From NCBI GenBank assembly GCA_964611335.1, contig CAZSXR010000001.1, positions 62,001 to 126,000 on the forward strand: a stretch of 64,000 nt of DNA. The letters are read 5' to 3'. Shown here one piece after another: positions 36,761 to 46,209 of this stretch. The notes below the pieces were generated by a model that did no database searches, was not told where the DNA came from, and saw only the letters and a program-made list of their open reading frames with translations. Numbering within the stretch: position 1 is the first letter of the stretch; every line of letters starts with the position of its first letter. The translations under genes were made by a program, and so were the position numbers. The DNA comes from BOG-1112 sp964611335. GTDB lineage: Bacteria > Bdellovibrionota_B > Oligoflexia > Oligoflexales > Bog-1112.

Positions 36761-39517
36761 TTAGTCGATAGGTGGCAATACGTTTGACGCCTGAGGGCTA
36801 TCTTCTAATTCTTCAGGTGCTGGTGCCGGTGACGGAACAGGGACTGGCGCAGGAGGTGCGGATTCCACAGGACCGCCTGTGCCTTGATTGCCCAGCGGCA
36901 CAGGCACTGTCAAAGGCTTTTCTGCCTTCTTTGTAGTCTCGTCGGAAGTTTTAACTTCTTCAGGTCCGTCGATCATGCGTTTCAACTCTTCCTGAGTTTT
37001 TGCTTGTCGAGTATCTTCTGCTTGGTCTTCCTTCGAAGGCATATAAGAGCCTTCTTCAGGTTTAGGAAGAGATTGGTAGAAGTCCGATTTCGCGTAGCGT
37101 TTTCCAAAGACCTGTTCGAAGTATTCGTCTCTTTCTTTCAACTTTGCTTGGTAAATCTTGGAAAGATCTTCTGCTCCATACACAATGTGAGGTCTTAGGA
37201 AGATAACAAGATTGTTCTTTTTATTTTCCGTTCGAGTATTTCGAAACAACCATCCGAGAATAGGAATATCACCTAGTAAAGGGATTTTCTGGAAAACTTC
37301 AGTCTCTTCATCGGACATCATTCCCGAAATCACTACCGTTTGTCCATTCTTTACAGTTACTGTTTGCTTTGTTTTACGCTTACCGATCACGGGATAACCA
37401 TCCGATGTGGTATCGACGACTTTATTCGCTTCGATTTGGAAATTTAAAGTCACATAGTTTGAGTAACTGATATTCGGTTTGATTGTAAGGGTGGTGTCCA
37501 CATCTTCTTTTTGAGGAGTGTTGCTAATAGTACCTTGGGCACTCACCACAGAAGTTTTGTAGAAAATTTTCTGTCCTACAGAAATGGTGGCCTCTTCATT
37601 GTTCGAAGTCAGGACATTTGGTGAGGACAGTGTACGTGAATTCGAATCTGTTTTCATCAAGTTGATAATAGCACCTGGAGTTACATTCCCTAAACCAGGT
37701 ATGTTGATAGGCTGTCCGGAAAGGACACCGATGGAGAGGTCGTTACTAAACGCATTGGTTGCAGATTGAAGAGCAGAGGTGTTAACACCTTGGGTTCCAC
37801 TCGCACTGGCAATAGCTGCCACCAGAGGTCCCATGCTTTGACCTGCTTGCCAGCCTATAATATTTTTCGTGCCTGAACCGTCTTTGTTTCCAGCTCCTGC
37901 AAAGATCGAAGTTCCAGCTGCGAATTTTCCACTCATGTTCAAGTCCATAATATCTGCTTCGATATAGACCTGAGGTCTGCGTATATCCAGCTTGCGGATG
38001 ATGGAATTGAGTGAGTTGTAACTTGCTTTGCTTCCCGTAATCAGAAGGGCATTTGTTGCATCGTCAGATGTGATCTTCAGATTGTCACCAAGATCTGCAA
38101 CGGAACCGTTCCCTCCTTCTGCTCCACCTGGAACAGGAGGTCTACGTGCTCCGCCTTTATTCCCTGCTGCAAGCGAAGACAGCGTCGTTGAAAGTTTTTT
38201 CGAATCTGCATAATCCAAAGGTCGAACATGAATGCTTGCTTGAGCTGTAGGATCATCCTGTGCGATGTCGAATTTTTTAACCAGTTCTCTTACATCGGCA
38301 ATGGTGCGTGGAGGTCCGAAAATAATGACGGAGTTCGTGCGTTCATCGACCAAAACCTTGAAATTACGCATTCCAGTCTTTCCAATCGATTGACCAGCAG
38401 CCTGAAGGATCTGATTAACTTTATCGGAGATGCTTTTCGCATCGGAGTGATTGATACGAACCATCACGACTTTAGGTTGTTCTGTTTCCACATCTAAAAG
38501 CGCTACGATATCGAGTATGCGACGAACTTTATAACCGCTGTCGCTCACTATCAACGTATTTGTAGGCTCATAAGCGATCATGGAGTTTGCAGAAACTATA
38601 CGTGAAAGTGTGGTTTGTAACTGCTTACCGTCGATGTATTTCAAAGGAATGATCTGAGTGATTAAATCATCTGTTCTTGGTGCCCAACTTGAACCCATGT
38701 AGGTTTGTAAATTATCTCTTACGGCTTCTCGAACTTTCAAAACCTTTATGATTTTTCCCGTTTCTACAGTTGTGAGTCCGAGAACGTTCAGTGCAGATTT
38801 GAAAGCCTCATAAGCTTCTTCTTTGGTCATCTTTTTCGGAGAAAGAATCTGAATTTTCCCGTTAACGTTACGATCGAGAATAACGTTCTTTCCTGTCCAG
38901 ATAGACACAGCTTTAATAATATCCTGAATATCTGTCATTTCAGGGAAGTCCATGCTTACAAGTTCTTGTCCAGGAGGAATCCCTGCTGCTCCTTTTGCAG
39001 CTTCTTTGGAATCTTTTTTCGCACCTTTCGCCTCTTTTGTGGGTGCTCCTGCTGGGGCTTTTGTTTCCGCTTTTGCAGGAGTAGCCTCAGGTGTGGGGGC
39101 GACTGTCGGTGTTTCTTCAGCAGGAGCAGGTGTGGGGGCCGCTACTGCTGGCGCTTCTGAAGGTGCTTCTGTAGGTGCTTCTGTAGGTGCTACGGATGGA
39201 ACCTCGATAGGTATTTCTGTAGGTGCAGCATCGGATTGCGCAAGAGTTTTTCCAGGTTTAGGAAGAGCTATAGGTTTTTGATTAAGATTCTTATTCTCTT
39301 CTTTTTTTGGGTTCTCTAATTTAGGGTTTTCTAACTTGAGAGTTTCTTTTTGCTCCGTATTGTTATTTTTGACTGCAGCATTGTCAGCCATTTTCTCTAA
39401 AGTGGAAACGAAGTCTTCATCTTCACCAAAAAGATTTTGACCCAAGAGAGGCGTAGGCAGACCAAGCAGCCCGACTAAGGTCGATGCTAAAATAAATCCT
39501 GTTAAATTGCCTTTCAT
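36761..39517 (-). CDS. gspD: Type II secretion secretin GspD, copy 2, with long Pro/Thr/Ala-rich linker
   Basis: Start at 39517 is chosen (GGGAGG 8 bases upstream), giving 918 residues with a signal peptide (MKGNLTGFILAST...LLGQ). Residues about 60-180 are a low-complexity stretch rich in Pro, Thr, Ala, Glu and Lys. Then follow N0 (SMDFPEMTDIQDIIKAVSIW), N1-N3 repeats, and the secretin barrel with SRTLSSPNVLTSNNEEATISVGQ and VISGMMSDEETEVFQKIPLLGDIPILGWLF. The C-tail is again Pro/Glu-rich. It is a paralogue of the gene just upstream, with a 46-base gap. Confidence 0.95.
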   Translation of the reverse strand: MKGNLTGFILASTLVGLLGLPTPLLGQNLFGEDEDFVSTLEKMADNAAVKNNNTEQKETLKLENPKLENPKKEENKNLNQKPIALPKPGKTLAQSDAAPTEIPIEVPSVAPTEAPTEAPSEAPAVAAPTPAPAEETPTVAPTPEATPAKAETKAPAGAPTKEAKGAKKDSKEAAKGAAGIPPGQELVSMDFPEMTDIQDIIKAVSIWTGKNVILDRNVNGKIQILSPKKMTKEEAYEAFKSALNVLGLTTVETGKIIKVLKVREAVRDNLQTYMGSSWAPRTDDLITQIIPLKYIDGKQLQTTLSRIVSANSMIAYEPTNTLIVSDSGYKVRRILDIVALLDVETEQPKVVMVRINHSDAKSISDKVNQILQAAGQSIGKTGMRNFKVLVDERTNSVIIFGPPRTIADVRELVKKFDIAQDDPTAQASIHVRPLDYADSKKLSTTLSSLAAGNKGGARRPPVPGGAEGGNGSVADLGDNLKITSDDATNALLITGSKASYNSLNSIIRKLDIRRPQVYIEADIMDLNMSGKFAAGTSIFAGAGNKDGSGTKNIIGWQAGQSMGPLVAAIASASGTQGVNTSALQSATNAFSNDLSIGVLSGQPINIPGLGNVTPGAIINLMKTDSNSRTLSSPNVLTSNNEEATISVGQKIFYKTSVVSAQGTISNTPQKEDVDTTLTIKPNISYSNYVTLNFQIEANKVVDTTSDGYPVIGKRKTKQTVTVKNGQTVVISGMMSDEETEVFQKIPLLGDIPILGWLFRNTRTENKKNNLVIFLRPHIVYGAEDLSKIYQAKLKERDEYFEQVFGKRYAKSDFYQSLPKPEEGSYMPSKEDQAEDTRQAKTQEELKRMIDGPEEVKTSDETTKKAEKPLTVPVPLGNQGTGGPVESAPPAPVPVPSPAPAPEELEDSPQASNVLPPID

Positions 39518-39563
39518 GTTTGCTACCTCCCTAACGCGAAGATTATGAAAACCTTCGATATAC

Positions 39564-41480
39564 TTATTCTTTCTCATCGCTACCTGTAACACTTTCTAGT
39601 TTTCTCGGATCCTGTTCCTTGAAACGCTTCTTGTATATCTCATGCAGATCGTGAGAATTACGGACAATATGCGCAGTTAAAAAAATGAACGTAAATTCCG
39701 TGTCATTCCTGATCTGTTTGTTTGTAAACAAGTAGCCAATCAAAGGGATACTTCCTATAAAGGGAACCGTATTCACAATGTTAGATCGGCTGATATTTTT
39801 AATTCCTGAGATAATGATCGTTTGCCCATTTTTAAAATTCACCAACTGTCTGGCTTTTTTCTTTGTAATTTGAGGGATTCCATAGCTGAAACTTTGTAAG
39901 GTGTTGGCTTCAATTTCAATTTGAAGACTTAAATAATTTGTCGAATTCATATTGGGTTTAACATTGAGGGTCAGGTCTACATTTTCTTTTTGAGGATTCT
40001 CTGTAACGTTTCCTGTTGGATCTACAGATTGTGTTTTATAAATGATTGTTTGACCGACGGAGAAGTTTGCCTCTTCATTGTCTTGGGTGAGAATCTGAGG
40101 ATTTGACAAAGTACGACCGTAAGAATTGTTTTGCAAGAGATGCAACAGGGCACCTGGACTCAATTTACCCAAACCTGGAAGATGGATAGATCCTCCAGGA
40201 AAAGTTCCAACAGTGAAGTCATTTGCGAATGCAGATGTTACAGGAGCTGCATTCGTAGTGGTTGTGCTTGAGTTTGCCTGTGCAACGATGAGGGGTGTCA
40301 TCGCACTTGCTTGGTAACCGACAATAGTGGAGCTTCCTGATCCACCCGTACCCATGAAAAGACTCGGTAACCAACTAAAATTGCTCGATTCTGAAATGCC
40401 CACAACAGTGAAATCCAAAAAAACTTGAGTTTTTGCTTCATCGAGACGTCGTACTATACCTTTCATACTTTGAAAAGCTTCGGCGTTTCCTTTGAAAATA
40501 AGGGAATTCGTCTCTTCATCAGCAGTGATCAAAAGAGAATCTTCGGTATTTGCATTTTGTTTTTTTGTGGGACCAATCGCATTGAGGACTCCTGCAAGTT
40601 TTTTAGCATTGGAAAACATTAAAGGGCGTACGAAAAGATTCCCCCGTATATCACGATTTTCCTCACTTGGTCTATCAATCTGTGCAATGATCTCGCGTGC
40701 ACGTTTAACTCTTTCTTTTGCTGCAGCGACAATCAATGAATTGCGTTCTTCGTCCATGATGATTTTGAAGACAACCCCATAAGGGATTTGATCTTTCATA
40801 AATTCTGAGAGAAATCGGAAAGCATCCTTTGCGTGCATATGCTTCAAAGATATTCTTTGAACATCCACTTCTGAACTCGGGCGGTCAATAATTGAAATCA
40901 GCTCTGCAACTTTGCGAATGTTGTAACCCGTCTCTGTATAAATAATAGAATTCGTAGGTAGATAAGGAATAAGTGATGCTGCAGTTACAATACGGGTCAA
41001 AGTATGTCGCATGTATTCAGCACTGACATAAGTCAGTTTGAAAATTTGTGTATAGACTTGGTCTGAAAACTGAACGTCATTGTTGCGAATGAAGGGGATA
41101 TTGGGACCAATAAAACTCTCACGTTTGGGGACAATTTTAATAAGCTGTCCTGTTTCGATGAGGGTTAAAGAATTGACCTCTAATGCAGATAAAATAGCCT
41201 GATAAGCTTCTCCGATGGTCATTTTTTCAGGCGCGATAATTTTTATTTTTGCATTGACGCGAGGATCAATGAACACATTTTTGTGTGTCCAATTCGCTAA
41301 AATTTTGACAAGTTCCTGAGCATCTATGTCTTTGGGAAAGTCCATGGAAACGAGGGCTTCTTGACGAAAGTCAGGAACAACTTTTGTTTTAGTCTGAGAA
41401 TAAGCAAACCCATAAGTGTTGAAGAGAAAGATTCCAACACTTATACGAAGAACGTAAAATCTTAAATATGTGCACCTCAT
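39564..41480 (-). CDS. gspD: Type II secretion secretin GspD, copy 1
   Basis: The 638-residue protein has a signal peptide, N0 (VSMDFPKDIDAQELVKILANW), N1-N3 domains with IDRPSSEVDVQRI and IAQIDRPSEENR, and the secretin domain with YGRTLSNPQILTQDNEEANFSVGQ and IGSIPLIGYLFTNKQ. It aligns along its whole length with copy 2, including GYQASAMTPLI versus GWQAGQSMGPLV, but lacks the long linker and the C-terminal tail. Both copies keep the key secretin features, so neither looks degenerate. It starts 6 bases after gspC copy 2. Confidence 0.94.
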   Translation of the reverse strand: MRCTYLRFYVLRISVGIFLFNTYGFAYSQTKTKVVPDFRQEALVSMDFPKDIDAQELVKILANWTHKNVFIDPRVNAKIKIIAPEKMTIGEAYQAILSALEVNSLTLIETGQLIKIVPKRESFIGPNIPFIRNNDVQFSDQVYTQIFKLTYVSAEYMRHTLTRIVTAASLIPYLPTNSIIYTETGYNIRKVAELISIIDRPSSEVDVQRISLKHMHAKDAFRFLSEFMKDQIPYGVVFKIIMDEERNSLIVAAAKERVKRAREIIAQIDRPSEENRDIRGNLFVRPLMFSNAKKLAGVLNAIGPTKKQNANTEDSLLITADEETNSLIFKGNAEAFQSMKGIVRRLDEAKTQVFLDFTVVGISESSNFSWLPSLFMGTGGSGSSTIVGYQASAMTPLIVAQANSSTTTTNAAPVTSAFANDFTVGTFPGGSIHLPGLGKLSPGALLHLLQNNSYGRTLSNPQILTQDNEEANFSVGQTIIYKTQSVDPTGNVTENPQKENVDLTLNVKPNMNSTNYLSLQIEIEANTLQSFSYGIPQITKKKARQLVNFKNGQTIIISGIKNISRSNIVNTVPFIGSIPLIGYLFTNKQIRNDTEFTFIFLTAHIVRNSHDLHEIYKKRFKEQDPRKLESVTGSDEKE

Positions 41481-41486
41481 CCTTTC

Positions 41487-42437
41487 CTACTTGACACGGA
41501 TAACGATGGTTTTAGGTGTTGTGCCATTTCTTAAAATATTGACTCGTATTTGTTTCTCATCGTTCAAAGCCTGATAGAGTGCAAAACCTTGCTCAGCTTC
41601 CATCATGGTATTGTTAACTTTTGTAATCACATCATTCTCTTCAAAGCCAGCTTTGTTTAATAGAGATTCGGGTTGAATAGCAAACACTTTGAACCCGTTT
41701 ACTTTATTGTTATCAATATTGGGAACCATACGAGCCGATTGTATGATTTTCCCAAAACCATCTCCCAACTCGTTTTGCACAAACTTAGAATCAAAATCTA
41801 TACTGATAATTTCATCAGGAGCGGCGTTCATTTCGCTTGAAGCTTGAAGCTTTTCATCTCCGAGTTTCAACTCAAGGCACTCTTTGCGCCCCCCATTATT
41901 GATGATCACTTTGCTTCGTTCAATGCGAACAATCTGAGCATTGTCGCTACCTATGACTAAATCACCTTCCGAATAGATATCGGAGCCGTCAAAACCCTCT
42001 TCCTTCATCATTGCTAAGGACCCTTTTCCACCTTCCATTGCGATCATACCGAGTAATTTAATTTTGAGTGCGGTCTTTTCACAAGGGGCTTCCATATCGA
42101 AGTAGCCTTTTCCTTTATTGTCCTGTTCGAAATTCTCATCTTTGGGAACGTCACCTCTTTGATTGAAAAGATTTCGATCTAAAACCGCTTTTTTTACATC
42201 GTGATAGTTCAATTGATTTTGAATGGAGACGCTTCCTCCGTCACCTCCTTTTAAAGAAGTGGTGATGGAAATTCCAGAAGAGATCAGAGGGAGCAACGCT
42301 GCGTTTAAAGCGCTAGCAGCCAGATAAGAGACGAGCAGTGTTAAAACTAGATTGATGATTATGGATCGATAAGTTCCAATCCAAGCTGCATCGATCTTTG
42401 GTTTTTTTGAAAACAATGTTTTTAATTTTTCAAACAT
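41487..42437 (-). CDS. gspC: Type II secretion protein GspC, copy 2
   Basis: The 316-residue protein has one membrane segment (residues 26-52), a homology-region domain (AVLDRNLFNQRGDVPKDE, LKIKLLGMIAMEGGKGSLAMM) and a C-terminal PDZ domain (VNGFKVFAIQPESLLNKAGFEENDVITKVN). GspC joins the inner platform to the secretin N0 domain and helps choose substrates. It begins 1 base after copy 1 ends. Two periplasmic cysteines (APCEKT and RKECLEL) are absent from copy 1. Confidence 0.92.
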   Translation of the reverse strand: MFEKLKTLFSKKPKIDAAWIGTYRSIIINLVLTLLVSYLAASALNAALLPLISSGISITTSLKGGDGGSVSIQNQLNYHDVKKAVLDRNLFNQRGDVPKDENFEQDNKGKGYFDMEAPCEKTALKIKLLGMIAMEGGKGSLAMMKEEGFDGSDIYSEGDLVIGSDNAQIVRIERSKVIINNGGRKECLELKLGDEKLQASSEMNAAPDEIISIDFDSKFVQNELGDGFGKIIQSARMVPNIDNNKVNGFKVFAIQPESLLNKAGFEENDVITKVNNTMMEAEQGFALYQALNDEKQIRVNILRNGTTPKTIVIRVK

Positions 42438-42438
42438 A

Positions 42439-43401
42439 CTATTTAACCTGAATGCTCACGTTAACTTTTTGTCCACCCCTATTGAGTCCAATCTCAATAC
42501 CGCTTGCATTTCGTAAAGAGTTCAACAATTTGATAGCCTGTGCAGTATCTACTAAAGAAACTCCGTTTATCTCCTTCACTATATCATTATCCTGAAGTCC
42601 ACCCTTTTCATAAACAGAATCCCCACGAATACGGGTCAGTCGGAAACCGTTTAGCTCTCCACCTTCATAAACGGGCTCAGCTTTTGCATCCTGTAAAACT
42701 TTTGCAAAATCGGAAGTCAGTAATTTCTGCCTATAATCCGCAGACATTGTGATGCTGTTTCCATCTCTTTCGAAACCTTCTTCTGAATATTTTGCAGAAT
42801 TCCCAGTATTGATCGCTGATCCTCCCGCCTTTCTTCTTAACCTTTTACCTTTCACAAGGAATTGCTGATTCAGCTCGAGAAATTCTTTATGCTCTGCTAA
42901 TTGTAAAATAACCTTGTCTTCATGAATCTCGATCAACACAGCGTCACGAGTCACGTTATCTCCAACGAGATAACTGGCTTGTTTTTTTGTTTCAAGATTT
43001 TCAATCAACGCTGTACCGTGATAAAGATCACCACCATAGATAATGCCTTTCAATTTCAAAGGGAGCTCAGATTTTATGGCCTGATCACCACCCTTAAAAG
43101 CTGCTTTGTCATCCTGCATATCTTCTTTGGGGACTTCTCCGGTTTTATTAAAAATATTTCTTGCAACTATGGATTTCAATCCTTCGGGATGGAGAGTGAT
43201 ATCGTTTTTGGGAATGACTTGGGAAATTCCGCTTTCTGTTTTGATCGCTTGAGATACATTGGGGAGTACGATCCTGTAAATCAGTAAGGAAGCTACAACA
43301 GCAAAAATAAAAGAAAGTCCCAATGCAATTAAAATGCCCTTGAAAGGCAATTTTGTAAATTTGCTAAGGTAGTTGGATACAATTTCATCCAGCTGCATCA
43401 T
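42439..43401 (-). CDS. gspC: Type II secretion protein GspC, copy 1
   Basis: The 320-residue protein shares the layout of copy 2: membrane segment at residues 22-47, homology region (IVARNIFNKTGEVPKED, LPLKLKGIIYGG) and PDZ domain (LNGFRLTRIRGDSVYEKGGLQDNDIVKEI). GGAAAG lies before its ATG. It is 10 bases after the aroK remnant, so aroK and the gsp genes are likely one transcript. Both GspC copies look intact. Confidence 0.93.
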   Translation of the reverse strand: MMQLDEIVSNYLSKFTKLPFKGILIALGLSFIFAVVASLLIYRIVLPNVSQAIKTESGISQVIPKNDITLHPEGLKSIVARNIFNKTGEVPKEDMQDDKAAFKGGDQAIKSELPLKLKGIIYGGDLYHGTALIENLETKKQASYLVGDNVTRDAVLIEIHEDKVILQLAEHKEFLELNQQFLVKGKRLRRKAGGSAINTGNSAKYSEEGFERDGNSITMSADYRQKLLTSDFAKVLQDAKAEPVYEGGELNGFRLTRIRGDSVYEKGGLQDNDIVKEINGVSLVDTAQAIKLLNSLRNASGIEIGLNRGGQKVNVSIQVK

Positions 43402-43411
43402 AGGACTTTCC

Positions 43412-44049
43412 TCACGGGTTTTCTAAAGCCGTTTTAGGATCATTTTGAGAATGCAAATACTCATCAACAAGAGAGATCAACTTGCGAGCGCAGATATCTG
43501 CTGCTGAAAAATTATCTCTCAGAACAATCGGAGCTTCCATATAACGTACGGCTCTTTCGCTATATAAAGTCTCCATTCGAATTTTCAATCGTTCAAATCT
43601 CTGCATTCTATCGCCCTCCTTGCATAGATCGGACAGAAGTGGACGTTTCTTCAGTTCTTGCAAATCTGAGGCTAGGCGCCATGCGATGGCCATCGGTGTG
43701 GTATCTATCCAGCTAAGCACACCCAACGATTTGAGAATGTGCATACTTTCATCTTTTTCTAAAGCGCCACCGCCACAGACTATGATATGGTTTCGGATTG
43801 CACTAAGGTTGGATATAGTTTCCGCTTCTAGGTCACGGAAGCAAGCAGCTCCATCTTCAGCGAAAATTCGGGCAATTTTTTTTTTTTTATAATTTCAATT
43901 TCGTTATCTATGTCGCAAAAACCAAAACCAAGTTGCCAAGCAAGATTTTGTCCGATGCAAGTTTTCCCAGCACCAGAAAGACCCACCAAAATGATATTGG
44001 CCGGTCTATAAGAAGGTTTTGATTTATCGAGTTGCAAAGTTTCACCCAT
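43412..44049 (-). pseudogene. aroK: Shikimate kinase gene with a frameshift in a 13-A tract
   Basis: The first frame gives ANIILVGLSGAGKTCIGQNLA (Walker A GLSGAGKT) and FCDIDNEIEIIKKKK; translation then leaves the family pattern at an A13 run (43888-43876, minus strand). The next frame resumes with ARIFAEDGAACFRDLE, CGGGALEKD and the lid and adenine-binding parts down to 43412. One more A, or two fewer, would restore a full shikimate kinase. The start (44049) is a choice among several and has no strong site. It may be a real pseudogene, be corrected by slippage, or be a sequencing error in the homopolymer. Confidence 0.82.
43876..43888 (-). repeat. 13-base homopolymer inside aroK
   Basis: An uninterrupted T13 on the plus strand (A13 in the aroK transcript) sits exactly where the reading frame of shikimate kinase is lost. 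Such runs are prone to replication and RNA-polymerase slippage and to miscounting in sequencing. Confidence 0.9.
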
Positions 44050-44100
44050 CAACGTATTCCGCACCTTTAACTTTACCTGAAAAAAAACAAACGCTATCTT

Positions 44101-44106
44101 AGTATA
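44101..44106 (-). promoter_or_regulatory. Putative -10 box before the aroK-gsp operon
   Basis: On the minus strand TATACT lies about 50 bases upstream of the chosen aroK start, in the overlap zone with the divergent gene at 44150. No good -35 box is visible at 16-18 bases. It supports a downstream aroK start rather than an earlier in-frame one. Confidence 0.3.
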
Positions 44107-44149
44107 ACTTAATTTTTGTTGAAAATCAGCGGAATCCATTAAAGACCGA

Positions 44150-45037
44150 ATGGCAAGATTCATGACAGCCTTTATCAGTTTAGAAAAAATTATTCACAGT
44201 ACCCCCGAGTTAAAGAGGGAGGCTGTCGCCTTACGTATTGTGAGCACAGATTCCTTTCAGACAGCGCTTGATAAGCAAACACCCACCATTCTCATCGTTC
44301 ATAAGCACGAAAAATTAGAAGCTAAATTTTATTTTGAAGCTCATAGGGAAACTTTAAGCACTGAAAAGTGGAAAGGGGGTTTTCTTATCTCTTGGCCTTC
44401 AGATCTTTCAAAAGATATCAAAGATTTATTCCTCTTACATTCCATTCATTCTCAGTCTTTCGAAAAGCCTATTTGGGACCATCATAAAATCTCTGAAAGT
44501 AAACAGCTTCTCTCAGTTCCTGCTTTTGGTTTTATAGACAAGCGTTGGTGCGACGGATGGATGGCACACTTTTCTCAAACAGGAAAGGTTCTATCTTTGA
44601 TCCCTCCTGGTACACAAAGCCGTTTGTATGTCCCTTTGGAAGAAAAAAACGCAGTAGGAATGGAATGGGCTGAAGCAAGCAAAGCTTTACCCTCACAAGA
44701 ACTATTGAATCACCAAAGTGTTCTGTTATTTTTAAGGTTGCAAGATATAAAAAGTAATTTGCAAGTTCAGAACTTTAATTTGGAAGAAGCCGTTTGTTTG
44801 CTTTTGATTCGTCAGGCTTTTCCCGAAAAGGAGTTTGAGGTTCACAACCCTTCTCCTAAAAAACAATGGCCTGCTCGTTTTAAGAACTTTCTTGAAAGTA
44901 TAAAAATGGATTGGAAACAAGGTGAAGAAGGACAAGATTTAAAATCTCTCTTTGCAAGACTTGATAAAGAACAGCTTTTGAATTTAGTTTCTTTTTTGAA
45001 TAAACCTACTAAGATCTTTGATGGAATTCCCACTTAA
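44150..45037 (+). CDS. Hypothetical cytoplasmic protein
   Basis: The 295-residue protein has no signal peptide or membrane segment and no family was recognised. It has a balanced composition with recurring short hydrophobic stretches (TILIVHKHEKLEAKFYF, GGFLISWPSDL, LLFLRLQDI). The exact start is unclear: ATG at 44150 or at 44162, neither with a clear ribosome-binding site. It is divergent from the aroK-gsp operon and its last 4 bases overlap the convergent RCC1-repeat gene. Confidence 0.7.
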   Translation: MARFMTAFISLEKIIHSTPELKREAVALRIVSTDSFQTALDKQTPTILIVHKHEKLEAKFYFEAHRETLSTEKWKGGFLISWPSDLSKDIKDLFLLHSIHSQSFEKPIWDHHKISESKQLLSVPAFGFIDKRWCDGWMAHFSQTGKVLSLIPPGTQSRLYVPLEEKNAVGMEWAEASKALPSQELLNHQSVLLFLRLQDIKSNLQVQNFNLEEAVCLLLIRQAFPEKEFEVHNPSPKKQWPARFKNFLESIKMDWKQGEEGQDLKSLFARLDKEQLLNLVSFLNKPTKIFDGIPT

Positions 45038-46209
45038 AAATCAAAATACGGAAGAAGATCATCCACGGAAATTTCTAAATCTTCGGGTATAGGATATATA
45101 GGTCTTGCAAAGTAAGCAGTAACACACTTGAGCTTTCCATTCCTCGTAAGCGCCCAAATTCGTCCGTGATCAAGGTGAATTTGTACGAGATTCCCGCTAT
45201 CGAGAAGAGTTGTATCTATTCTATTTTCCATAAGACCAAAACATTTTACTCTTCCACTTTTGAATAGAACACATAAGTCAAAAGTTCCAGATGCAATTTG
45301 TACAATAGGCTCCTCAACTTTAATATTTTGCATTCCTTGTCCAGCGCACTGCAGCTCTCCGTTATAATCGACAATACAAATATGATCATAACCTGTACTA
45401 AGATCCATAGCGGGCCCTAAAGAAACAGAGTGTACTTTGCCCCAACATTTCACAGAACCACTCTCTTCTAAGGCGCAGGAATAATCTCTACTGACTGAAA
45501 TTTTTACCACCCGTTCTAATGGGGGAACGCTAACTTGCTCTACGTTATTTGCACCCCAACATTTTACAGTTCCTTTTTCTTCAAGAGCACACATGTGATA
45601 GCTGTCAGCAGCAATTTGAATAACGCGATCAAGATTTTCGGGGACGTCGCACTGATCGAGTTTAGGATCCCCCCAACAGTGAACACTCCCATCTTCTTTC
45701 AAGGCAACTGTATACAATTCAGGATTGATCAACTGTTTGATAGGGCCTAAATTTTTTGGAACTTCAATTTTATTATGAAAAAATGCTCCCCAGCAGATTC
45801 CCTCACCATTCTTTTGAATCGCGCAAGTGTTATCTATGCGTTTAAATGGTTTTGGTCTCCAAAGTGAAAAGGTATTTTTTTTTGTATCTTTTCTTTGGTC
45901 ATGATTATGAGATCTTTGATCTAAAAAATTACGAAGCCAAGTTTGAAGATCTGATTTAGAAAATTTTTCTTTGAGAATTTCTTCAAAATTATCGTGGTGT
46001 AATTTTTTTATGGAATCGCAATGCTTCTTTTCACAATCTATAGGGTTTGTAATTTCACCTTTGGTCAAAGTTTCTTCAAACACTAAAAGCTCTTCATCTG
46101 TAAGGACAGTCATTTTGACTAACTCGGTAATATAAGCTTCGAGTTCAATTGTGACGTTTTGAGGAGCGTTAGCGACGAGGAAAAATGCGATACATAATAT
46201 AAATTTCAT
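45034..46209 (-). CDS. Exported RCC1-like beta-propeller protein
   Basis: The 391-residue protein has a signal peptide (1-15), a charged helical N-terminal region with Cys59/Cys64, and from about residue 120 seven RCC1-like repeats of roughly 35-40 residues. Each shows the pattern CALxxxGxVxCWG (MCALEEKGTVKCWG, SCALEESGSVKCWG, LCVLFKSGRVKCFG); the last repeat is degenerate. Seven repeats fit a closed propeller, and the paired Cys fit disulfides outside the cytoplasm. In eukaryotes RCC1 is a Ran exchange factor; bacterial versions include host-directed effectors. Its role here is unknown. Confidence 0.85.
   Translation of the reverse strand: MKFILCIAFFLVANAPQNVTIELEAYITELVKMTVLTDEELLVFEETLTKGEITNPIDCEKKHCDSIKKLHHDNFEEILKEKFSKSDLQTWLRNFLDQRSHNHDQRKDTKKNTFSLWRPKPFKRIDNTCAIQKNGEGICWGAFFHNKIEVPKNLGPIKQLINPELYTVALKEDGSVHCWGDPKLDQCDVPENLDRVIQIAADSYHMCALEEKGTVKCWGANNVEQVSVPPLERVVKISVSRDYSCALEESGSVKCWGKVHSVSLGPAMDLSTGYDHICIVDYNGELQCAGQGMQNIKVEEPIVQIASGTFDLCVLFKSGRVKCFGLMENRIDTTLLDSGNLVQIHLDHGRIWALTRNGKLKCVTAYFARPIYPIPEDLEISVDDLLPYFDF

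Noticed and set aside
38952..39281. Ala/Gly/Val-rich open frame on the plus strand
   Set aside because: It is the antisense of the Pro/Thr/Ala linker of GspD copy 2 and only reflects low complexity there.
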